Below are positions 56,515-64,000 of a stretch of 64,000 nt of DNA, piece by piece. Every line of letters begins with the position of its first letter. Position 1 is the first letter of the stretch. The DNA comes from Cephalotrichum gorgonifer (Eukaryota > Ascomycota > Sordariomycetes > Microascales > Microascaceae), in contig ONZQ02000007.1 in assembly GCA_900312665.1 (NCBI GenBank), positions 62,001-126,000 on the forward strand, written 5' to 3'. The notes beneath the pieces are model-generated. The model did not search any database. It saw only the letters and a list, made by a program, of their open reading frames with translations, and was not told the origin of the DNA. The translations under genes and the position numbers were made by a program.

Positions 56515-57483
56515 GATGGGCGTGTAGCCGATCTGACGTTGCACGATCGGTGTTTCCTAGAGTCCTCGGTGTGATACTGCGCAAGCTCGGGAGAGCGTCC
56601 AGGGTCGTCCGGTGTGGTTATTACTCTCGCAGAGGGTGTACGCTTCCTGGGAACTAGTATGAAGTAGCTGTCCAGGAGCTGGCGGATGATACTGTTACAG
56701 AGGGGCGCGAAGGGTTGTTGACGATGTTCGACGTCCACCCTCTGTATCGGACGGAGGTCGTGCAGTCAGGAGGTGGAGATCGAGGTTGGGTGTTGAAGCG
56801 CCAGACCAGATGGATGGATGGGTTGATGTGGGGACCTCTGGATCTTGGTTCACGTCAGGTCTCGTCTGTGTTGTCTGGCCTGGCAGCTCGTGCCAACAGC
56901 CAAACAGGTGAGGGGATGAAGTGGTCTGTGCGTATTTCTTGTTGCCTGAGGCTGAAAGCTCGACTTCCAAACTCGTCGTTATTCGCACTTGTACAGGTCA
57001 AGTTTCAATACGCGCTGTTCATCATTGATTTTGGAAAGGCTTACGAGTAAACACTTGATTCCGCCCTTTGGACACTAATAATGTGTCTAATTTTTAACTA
57101 AATATTAAACTATGCGTAACTAATATGGTTCCGTAATAAACGGCGGTATTAGATGAGACAGAAGATGGGCATGATGCCCCACACACCCGCAGAGGTTGCC
57201 CAATGGCACCAACCGTGTACCTACGACCCTCTCTGTCTTGCTATACGGTGTCTGAAACCTGCCTCGTTCGCAGAACATCGAGACTCGGCAGGTATTAAGC
57301 TAGGAAGGAGCCCGCCCACCCCGACAATCAACGGATACGGCCTCACCGGGCGCTCTCTGTACCCGTAGGCGTGGCGAATATGATGCTCACCACCTCGTCC
57401 AATAATGTGAAGGCTAGGTGTGAGCTGTGCAAGCAAGGGTCAGTCGCGGCAACATGTTTGGTGTGTCTAGGAATAGGGCGCAC
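56515..57483. other. Intergenic: promoter of the SR gene and MDM1 3' flank
   Basis: 969 nt; AT-rich around 57055-57140. No gene seen. Confidence 0.5.
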
Positions 57484-60400
57484 TTACTTTAGCCTGGCGT
57501 TGTTAAAGGTCGCGAAGATGCGACGACTCGCCGCCTGGGCGTTGGCCCGCCCAACAACACCACCGGCTAGATCTGGGACAAGTATCGCCAACATCAAGCT
57601 GGCCTCGGTCCGGGATTTCTTCTTCTCTTGCGCCGTCCGGGCGCGCTTGTTCCGAGCAAACTCCCCACCGGGCCACAGGTTGTCCTTCAACAGGCCAAGG
57701 TACCGCAACACGGCATCCTCCTGAGCTAGAACCTTCACATTTTCACGCACCTTTCGCTCGATGGTCCCCCCAAGGAGTTGCTGGAGGACGACGACAACCG
57801 CCCGCCCCCTGAGCCAGTTATTTCCTCTGTTCAGCTCGAACACTTCTAGGAAAATGTCGCAGATGGGCTTGATAAACGGTTCGAGTTCCTTGTTCTCGAA
57901 AGTCTCGAAAGCATTGAGCTCGGCCTCGGCCTCGGCCGCTGAAATCCCCTCTTCGCTGTCGCCTACCGGCATGGCATTGAGCTGGTTCGTCGCCGCGGCG
58001 ATCAGGTTCTGGCCGGCCACCGAGAGCTGATCAAGTACTGGTATGTTGCCCAGGATGTCTTCGACGCCGTCCGCCACCGAGTCGTAGAGCCGGGTGATCA
58101 TGTCTCTCTTTCCTTCCCGGTCCACCACATCCTGACCTTGAGCGATGACGCTCTGCGACAAGAACGCCCGAAGCTCTCGGCTCCTGCACACCTCGGGTAG
58201 CAGGAGCAACTCTCGCAGATAATTTTCCAGTGCAATACGTCGCTTTCGGAGGAACTCGCTCTGGAACTTCATCACCATCCGACGACGCGGGAAGTCGAGG
58301 CTGCGGACGGAGGGGTACATCGACCGTAGCTTCTGATGGAGCTCGTGGAACTCGCTGTACCTTCGGGCCACGCTCCACGCGGCTGCCGGCATCTGCTCTC
58401 CCGCGTTGCGCTGGACCTCAACGACGTATAGCGCGAACTCCCTGCCATCATCCTCCTTGCCTACCCGTATTGACTTGATCCTGACCGTCGACCGGCCGTG
58501 GAGAGAGTTGTCGCTCTCCTGGACAATGTACTGCTGTCTCTGGAGCTCCTTGCGCCTAATCTCTCGTTGGAGACTAGCCTTAGACTTGCGTAGAATCCTG
58601 AGCTCGGCCATGTTGTTCGTCAGCTCGGCCTTCTTCGTGAGAGATTCCACGACGGCTTCCTGGGCGGCGAGTTTGTTGATGTCGTTTGTTAGCACAGTTA
58701 TGGCCTCCGCCAATCCTAAATCTCCCGGAGCCGCTTCGTGGACCTCGTCTTCGCCGCTGTCGGCCGGCTCATCATCAATCCCATCATGTTCGTCGGGGAG
58801 GTATGCGTCTTCGTCGGCAAAGAGGTCGTCGTCGACGAAAACCCCAATTCGCGACGAGGCACTGACTAGCCCTAGCGATTGGAGACTAGGTTTTTCGGCC
58901 TCCTTGGTGTGTTGCGGTCTTTCCCTTTCCGCCGGTTCCTTATGTGAGTCACCGTCGCCGGAAAAGAGACTATCGGGCCGCTCTTCATTCCCAAAGAGAG
59001 AGGCACGGAAATCCTCCGCAGTCTGAGGCCGCTGATCCTCCATGATATTATTCAGAGCCTGCTCCACCGCCTGCACAACTTGAGTATCTGGTGCCGCTAA
59101 GCCGGCGTCTTGGTCTAGACTCTGTACTGAGTCTATCATGTCGTCGTTTCCGTCCTCCTCATCAAAGAGTGGATTGGATGAGTCCTCGTCTAGCGACCTC
59201 CGAGGCCCCATACGGGGGTCCAATCCGTTGACACTCGGGCTTAGGCCCCGCAGGTCAGAAGTCGAGTTGGATCGCTTTCCTTCTGAGGCCCCCTGTCTCT
59301 GTGCGAGTCTGGATACTGGACGGGGAGTCGGTCGGGTCGACTGAGGCCTGGGGACGGACGGACCCGGGGGCGCGATGGCGTTGATGGTGGGTGGCTCCGA
59401 CGTCTGAAGTGACTGGCTGGTGGATGCCTCCTGCGAGGCCAGGCACTTGTAGAATAAGTCCGACTTCTTGAAGCTTTGGAAATGCTTGGAATTTATCTCC
59501 TCTAGTACCGCGGTCTGCGCGGCAAGGATTGCCCTACGAGCCCTGTGATACTGGAGAGGGGTCGCGGATTTGCCGGCGGCTAGAAAGTTCTGCAGGTCCT
59601 GTTTGCCCGGGTTGGGGATCCTCAGTTCTGGCCTGGAGAGATAGGCCTGATCTATTTGCTGAAGATCGTTTCTGTCGGAATTGGACCACATTGCTAGTGT
59701 AGTCGTTGACGGATCGTCGTCTTGCCCATCATCCTCTAGCGGATTCCGAAACCCGTCCACGACGAGCCAGAACTGAACTAGAGACATTCTATCCTGCCTG
59801 TCCATGTACTCCATAAAGTAGGATAATGCCGAGGCGTCCTTGAGGATCTCTACTAGAGACGCATTCTCGAGTCCGGCCGTATTGGATGTCGACGTCGGGA
59901 GAGGAGGAGCCTGCACGGGGGACCTTCGATTCCCGCCGGCGGCTAGCTGGTAAACCCTCTGGTCGAGAATCCTCTTACCCATCTCCAGCCTGCGCAGGTA
60001 GACCTGATCCTGGTTGTCTTCTAGCGAGTCTCTCTTTAGCTGACTGGAAACCTCACTCCGGAAGCGCCTCGCGTCAGAGAGGTTGTTTGTTTTGCGTGTG
60101 GCGCGAATGAACTTTTCGAACTTTCGTTCACTGTCCCCGGGAGAGAGCCGGGGGAAACTGATGGCTTTGCTAGCCTTGGGAGACGGAGAGGCATGCTGGT
60201 CAAGGGCAGCTCTCAATTTTCGTACTGTAGATCGATCTTGGAGCATGGTTCGGCCGAAGTTTTCCATTATCTGATTCCAGGTGTCAGGCTCCGAAAGAGC
60301 CTGCATGACAGGAGAAAGCACGGCGCAGGAAACGATCTCCCTGACGAGGCCGGATACAGCTCTACTGTATAGGAAGCTGTGAGACAGGACCCCGGGGAGT

Positions 60401-61113
60401 ATCGTGTTCTGCACAACGTTCCGCAGGTAGTCTTGCTGAATCAACTTGGTGTCCGGGAAGGATAGGGATGCCGCAGGGTGGAGTTTGCCCTCTCTGAACT
60501 TGGACGCAATTGCAAGGTCGAGCTCCTCTGATTCCGTCACAGACCGATTCAGCTTTCGGCCGCGGACAGCGATCTCAGCTGCGTAGAAGTCTCGAAAGTG
60601 GGCCGTGAAGATGGGGACCAATCGTGCCGTTATCACCTCGGCTAGGTCAACCCCGCCTAGACGGTCCAGAAGATCAGTGAGGGCTAGGCGAATTGCCCTG
60701 TCTACCTCGTTAGGAAAGCATGGATCCTTGCTGATGTGGGAGTACCAGGTCTTGACAAAGTCGCGGAGAACGAGGTCGAGCAGTTGACTGACGAACTGAG
60801 CTATCCGTGGCGACTCGGCACACAGCGGCTGTGGTTCATATTCCTGGGAGGATCGCGAGCGCATATAGGTCTCCCAGACTTTAGGATCCAGAATCATAGC
60901 TCCGCGGGGCCGAGGGGAGCGGGAGTAGAGCTGGCCGACGGAGCCTCGGGATGTAAGGAAGGCGAGGGCGACATAGACGAGAGACACAAGGACGACTCCG
61001 CTAACAAAGGAATACCCGATCCAGCGGATCACGGGGACCCAGTGTATTGCATACCCCCAGGCGACAAACGCCGCCACAGCCCCGAGAGCGAGATGCTCTT
61101 TTCTAAGTGCCAT
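57484..61113 (-). CDS. MDM1: PXA-RGS-PX-nexin-C sorting nexin, Mdm1/SNX13 family
   Basis: ER-anchored tether at nucleus-vacuole or ER-endolysosome contacts in yeast. Intronless, 1209 residues. Two N-terminal membrane spans (about 8-25 and 35-53) anchor it to the ER. PXA domain about 95-290 (RIAQFVSQLLDLVLRDFVKT, LIQQDYLRNVVQNTILPGVL). RGS-like domain about 418-560 (LVEILKDASALSYFMEYMDR). A long acidic, Ser-rich linker (about 565-830). PX domain about 885-1000 with YVVEVQR and ARRYSEFHELHQKLRSMYP, the PI3P-binding pocket. Nexin-C domain about 1040-1180 (FLEVFELNRGNNWLRGRAVV). The domain order is complete. The stop is at 57484-57486. The start ATG 61113 is followed by the TM region directly. 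Confidence 0.94.
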   Translation of the reverse strand: MALRKEHLALGAVAAFVAWGYAIHWVPVIRWIGYSFVSGVVLVSLVYVALAFLTSRGSVGQLYSRSPRPRGAMILDPKVWETYMRSRSSQEYEPQPLCAESPRIAQFVSQLLDLVLRDFVKTWYSHISKDPCFPNEVDRAIRLALTDLLDRLGGVDLAEVITARLVPIFTAHFRDFYAAEIAVRGRKLNRSVTESEELDLAIASKFREGKLHPAASLSFPDTKLIQQDYLRNVVQNTILPGVLSHSFLYSRAVSGLVREIVSCAVLSPVMQALSEPDTWNQIMENFGRTMLQDRSTVRKLRAALDQHASPSPKASKAISFPRLSPGDSERKFEKFIRATRKTNNLSDARRFRSEVSSQLKRDSLEDNQDQVYLRRLEMGKRILDQRVYQLAAGGNRRSPVQAPPLPTSTSNTAGLENASLVEILKDASALSYFMEYMDRQDRMSLVQFWLVVDGFRNPLEDDGQDDDPSTTTLAMWSNSDRNDLQQIDQAYLSRPELRIPNPGKQDLQNFLAAGKSATPLQYHRARRAILAAQTAVLEEINSKHFQSFKKSDLFYKCLASQEASTSQSLQTSEPPTINAIAPPGPSVPRPQSTRPTPRPVSRLAQRQGASEGKRSNSTSDLRGLSPSVNGLDPRMGPRRSLDEDSSNPLFDEEDGNDDMIDSVQSLDQDAGLAAPDTQVVQAVEQALNNIMEDQRPQTAEDFRASLFGNEERPDSLFSGDGDSHKEPAERERPQHTKEAEKPSLQSLGLVSASSRIGVFVDDDLFADEDAYLPDEHDGIDDEPADSGEDEVHEAAPGDLGLAEAITVLTNDINKLAAQEAVVESLTKKAELTNNMAELRILRKSKASLQREIRRKELQRQQYIVQESDNSLHGRSTVRIKSIRVGKEDDGREFALYVVEVQRNAGEQMPAAAWSVARRYSEFHELHQKLRSMYPSVRSLDFPRRRMVMKFQSEFLRKRRIALENYLRELLLLPEVCRSRELRAFLSQSVIAQGQDVVDREGKRDMITRLYDSVADGVEDILGNIPVLDQLSVAGQNLIAAATNQLNAMPVGDSEEGISAAEAEAELNAFETFENKELEPFIKPICDIFLEVFELNRGNNWLRGRAVVVVLQQLLGGTIERKVRENVKVLAQEDAVLRYLGLLKDNLWPGGEFARNKRARTAQEKKKSRTEASLMLAILVPDLAGGVVGRANAQAASRRIFATFNNARLK

Positions 61114-61536
61114 GGTCGCTAGGCAGTTTGAAGCGCGAACGCTGTTACATGGTTTGTCGAGGAGGATACGTCGTCGGGAAGAGGGAGCAGGCCGATGGCG
61201 AGTGGCGGCTTCCGGGTTACAGGACTGCGTGGCTGCGAATGGCGAAAGGGCCGTCGCACAGGCGTCGCGCTGGACGCTTCAGGTCGGGTGAGGTTGGGGA
61301 ACCAGTGCTCCTGGACTGTGGTGAGGTCCCAATATTAGATAGACGACAGTTGGAGCTTCCTCGATATTACCTAAGGTGGGTAGGTATTCCATTGTATGTA
61401 GCTTACAGTTACACAGAGAAAATATACACTGTAGTCGCGAACTAGCCTAGCACCTGGGCAGGTACTTCGTACCTAGGTATCTCTATTTCTATTACCCCCT
61501 CTGTTACCGTTTCCATCACCAACTCTCTACTCCAAA
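61114..61536. other. Intergenic: MDM1 upstream region and TRM8 3' flank
   Basis: 423 nt with no gene seen. Confidence 0.5.
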
Positions 61537-62501
61537 CTACCAAGCCGGGTCCTCCAGACGCCGGAAGAGAGCGACGTATTTCGGGCCCTTGTTTCTCTCC
61601 ACCTTCTTGCTCTCCTCAGTCTCGGTGCTCATTACGCGAACGCAATCGTCCTTCTCTTCCTCTTCCTTGGAGATACGCTCGAACGATGGGTGAGCGTCGA
61701 GGTGTTCCACCATCCAGAGGTGAAGGTCCTCGACATCAGTAATTGTGTATAAGATGCCTCCCGGCCGCAGGATGTACGCGTACTCGGAATTTAGTGTAGC
61801 GGATACTATCCTCGCCTTGTGCTTGCGCGCCTTGAAGTGAGGATCGGGGAAGCAGATAAAGATCTTGGAAAGCTGCGCCTTTCGGAAGAAATTGGGAAGG
61901 AACTTCATAGCGTTTGCCCGGAGGCAGGACACGTTCTGGTACGCGCCGCTCGTGGGGTTCTCCAATCTTGAGGATTGGATGAGATCTCGGACAAACTGAG
62001 AGACCTTGGACCTGATCTCTAGTCCTTGATGTGGGGAAGACTGTTAGGCTGTGGTTCTATTCCACCTATATTACCGGGTTCTGGATTTGGCTCACCGAGC
62101 ATAAGCGTATCGGGATACAGTGGGGAGAGGGCCATCAGCAGCCCACCAAACCCACATCCGATGTCCAGGATCTCCACGTTCGCGGTCATCCTCGGTGGCG
62201 CTGCGTCGACAGACCCTGCCGGGCTCTCATGGCCATTTTTGGCCGGGTCTGGAACCTGGCCAGGGGTTATGAAGTGGGGGTAGTAAGGCGACCAATCCAT
62301 TTCATTTGGGCACGACGGGCTATCTCATTGTCAGTAGGGGCTGCAATATCGTCGTGGCATAAATCCGGATCGCAAAACGTACTACACCAGCTCATGATCG
62401 GAAAACGGGTTGGCGTGAGCCCGCTGGCGGTAAAATCTCTTCTGAGGCCTCGAGGCTAGCCCGTCCTCCTCCCGCCTTTTATGGTATGCTTCCTTAGACA
62501 T
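61537..62501 (-). CDS. TRM8: tRNA (guanine-N7-)-methyltransferase catalytic subunit Trm8
   Basis: Methylates G46 of tRNAs with partner Trm82, using SAM. Three exons (62501-62386, 62319-62096, 62018-61537) encode 273 residues. The start MSKEAYHKRREEDG leads to FYRQRAHANPFSDHELV, typical for the family. Exon 2 has MDWSPYYPHF and the SAM motif VEILDIGCGFGGLLMALSPL. Exon 3 has EIRSKVSQFVRDLI, YQNVSCLRANAMKFLPNFF, LSKIFICFPDPHFKARKHK (catalytic PDPH-x-K) and GGILYTITDVEDLHLWM. The intron between exons 2 and 3 (62095-62019) joins LML to EIRSK, so the usual Gly-Met before EIR is missing; the splice could be one codon or two off. Intron 1 is 62385-62320. TRM8 is divergent from the small membrane-protein gene. 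Confidence 0.94.
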
Positions 62502-63027
62502 GGTGAATAGTCGCGTCGGAGATTCAGCTTCGTTGTATCCACGGGGATGAGAGGGAAGCGAGAGAAATTTAAGTGAAGCGATCTATGAATATGATGTCTG
62601 CGGTTGGTTGGTGGGGTGCGTGGGGCATCTTGGCCATCACGATGTGCACAGTATTACACACGGTGGCTGTACATGCATGAGTGGGTGTCAAGCTAAAGGT
62701 GGTGAACAAGATGTGGTGGACCGAGCTTCTTGGCCCGTGATCATGCGGCTGTCTCGCGTGGCTTACCCTTGCCTCAAGGACCCCTTCAGGACCGTTTATT
62801 AGCTGCTTTGCGCTCATCCTATACTTGTACCCATCCACGTACCTACCTCCTCAACGTAGGGCTGTCTACTCCAGCGCCACTTCATCAAGGTCGAACTTTA
62901 CTTTTCCATGCTTCCGTCATAGCCGCATCGTTCTCTTTTCCCGGAACACCCTTGCCCTCGCTGCCGCTGTTACTTTACCGCTGTCGCAGGTAGCCTATTT
63001 TGACTCGGGACTGCCCAAGTCGGAAGG
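62502..63027. other. Intergenic: divergent promoter region of TRM8 and the small membrane-protein gene
   Basis: 526 nt; no further gene seen. Confidence 0.5.
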
Positions 63028-63436
63028 ATGTCCCAACTCCTTTCTTCGTTTCTTCCCCTTCTCGGCGAGGCATCGGTATTCGTTCGCTTCATCTCGTTGG
63101 TTTCGGTGAGGACTACTATCCACTATCCAGAAGGGGGGGGGGGCGAGATATTCTTGTGGCTCTGCCTACTGACACTTAGCTACGCAGCTAGGAATTGCTC
63201 TCGTCATCCTACTCCCGCTTGTCGCCTTAATTCTCTTTGATATCGTGGTTTGGTTGTGGAGGACCTCCCGGGGATCCGCCCCGACTCGTAAACCAGCTGA
63301 ACCCGAACAACGCGCCGCTCAGTCCACAACATCCGGGGCACAGAACGACGCGCCTTCCACATTACCGAGCTCTGCCCGACAGAGAGCTCCGGGGAAAAGA
63401 TCTACTCCAGATGTAGCGCCGAGCATTGCGCCCTGA
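63028..63436 (+). CDS. Small single-pass membrane protein, function unknown
   Basis: Two exons (63028-63105, 63188-63436) spliced through a GTGAGG donor and a CGCAG acceptor; 108 residues. The N-terminal part (MSQLLSSFLPLLGEASVFVR) is hydrophobic; the junction joins FISLVS to LGIALVILLPLVALILFDIV, a strong transmembrane span of about 20 residues, followed by WLWRTSR and a basic, Ala/Pro/Ser-rich hydrophilic tail ending SIAP. I recognise no family. The spliced frame is the only one that links the ATG to the long hydrophobic segment; the intron has an 11-base G run. Small, one-span, basic tail suggests type III or tail-facing-cytosol topology (inference). It could be a real but unannotated conserved peptide or a chance model. 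Confidence 0.5.
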
Positions 63437-63574
63437 TCAATACTTGATATATCGGATGTAATATACTCTCCATATAGGTGAGTCGAGCAACCCATGTTCA
63501 AAAGCCCCTTTTGCAGACACTAACAATGAACTTTTATTTGTTTTTTTAGCGAACGATCATTCTATATACCCCTA

Positions 63575-64000
63575 TCAGATTTGACGCAGAACCTTGAGGA
63601 GATCGCTCGTCACGCCCATGGCCGTGACTTCGCCACCCGCGCCGGCTCCTTGCACGATGAGCGGGTTGCTCCCATACCTCTCGGTGTAGAAGCTGATGAT
63701 GTTGTCGCTTCCCTGGAGAGCGGCGATCGGGTGCGAACGATCAAACTTCTCAAGCCCGACCTTGACGGACTTAGAAGCCACATCGATGCTCCCGACGAAT
63801 CGTACCACCTTGCCTTCGGCTTCAGCGGCCTTCTTCGTCTCCTCCATCTGTTCATCAAACGCGGGAAGCTTCTCAAGGAATTCATCTCCAGAAGTGCAAG
63901 ACTCTAGCTCCTTGGGAATGAGGCTCTGCACCGGGAAGGAAGTCGGAGACTCGACCGGCAGCCCGGCGATCCTTGCGAGAATCGTGAGCTTCCGGGCCAC
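63575..64000 (-). CDS. HOM6: Homoserine dehydrogenase, C-terminal part, continues beyond the right edge
   Basis: NADP-dependent enzyme reducing aspartate semialdehyde to homoserine, in threonine and methionine synthesis. Only the last 141 codons are present. VARKLTILARIAGLPVESPT sits at the edge, followed by IPKELESCTSGDEFLEKLP, FVGSIDVASKSVKVGLEKF, HPIAALQGSDNIISFYTERY and LIVQGAGAGGEVTAMGVTSD, with a final LLKVLRQI. These are the conserved C-terminal blocks of fungal homoserine dehydrogenases. It has no ATG inside the window because its 5' end lies to the right. Confidence 0.95.
   Translation of the reverse strand: MARKLTILARIAGLPVESPTSFPVQSLIPKELESCTSGDEFLEKLPAFDEQMEETKKAAEAEGKVVRFVGSIDVASKSVKVGLEKFDRSHPIAALQGSDNIISFYTERYGSNPLIVQGAGAGGEVTAMGVTSDLLKVLRQI

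Overview
This window is a piece of a nuclear chromosome of a filamentous ascomycete (Pezizomycotina, probably Sordariomycetes). The evidence is protein-coding genes interrupted by short GT...CTAAC...AG introns (mostly 52-130 nt), family members typical of moulds (CPC1, PEX20, an Asi-type RING protein, a WHI2-like BTB protein), and no operons, tRNA or rRNA genes that I could see. One run of 642 unknown bases lies at 41787-42428. The species cannot be named from the sequence alone.

Layout, left to right. 1-1339 (-): 5' part of the Arf exchange factor GEA1/2 (GBF1). 1936-3533 (-): ANP1 mannan polymerase subunit. 5409-6333 (+): MTR3 exosome subunit. 6901-9774 (+): Asi-like membrane RING ubiquitin ligase. 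9896-10750 (-): SEN34 tRNA splicing endonuclease. 11205-12418 (-): ELP4. 12738-13256 (+): RPB8. 13412-14520 (-): Nudix hydrolase. 14886-15506 (+): Hikeshi/OPI10. 15765-17905 (-): YND1 apyrase. 18455-19593 (+): a disrupted HNH-nuclease-like gene. 20595-22501 (+): MFS sugar transporter. 22974-24076 (-): CPC1/GCN4 bZIP with uORFs. 25022-26115 (-): PEX20. 27052-28188 (+): SEC13. 28570-30187 (-): WHI2-like. 30845-32838 (-): GPATCH1-like. 33791-36709 (+): KIN1/2 kinase. 37283-38637 (+): CAF40/RCD1. Then a 7.8 kb gene-poor stretch with the gap and many short repeats, 46481-47564 (+): a bZIP factor, 50030-51306 (-): FBP1, 53083-53900 (+): PEX11, 54642-56514 (-): SR-type splicing factor, 57484-61113 (-): MDM1/SNX13-like, 61537-62501 (-): TRM8, 63028-63436 (+): a small one-pass membrane protein, and 63575-64000 (-): 3' end of HOM6.

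The genes are mostly independent housekeeping genes. Loose themes are tRNA maturation (SEN34, ELP4, TRM8), secretory pathway and cell wall (GEA, ANP1, YND1, SEC13), peroxisomes and gluconeogenesis (PEX20, PEX11, FBP1) and nutrient signalling (CPC1, WHI2). The best leads are the CPC1 leader (two short uORFs, a TGACTCA site, and a start codon one base out of frame), CCTCGG fatty-acid-response motifs in front of PEX20 and between FBP1 and PEX11, the long introns of the SR gene, the broken HNH gene, and the GTACGAGTAC-type repeats in the intergenic deserts. I found no clearly new multi-gene system; the gene clusters here look like ordinary conserved fungal loci.
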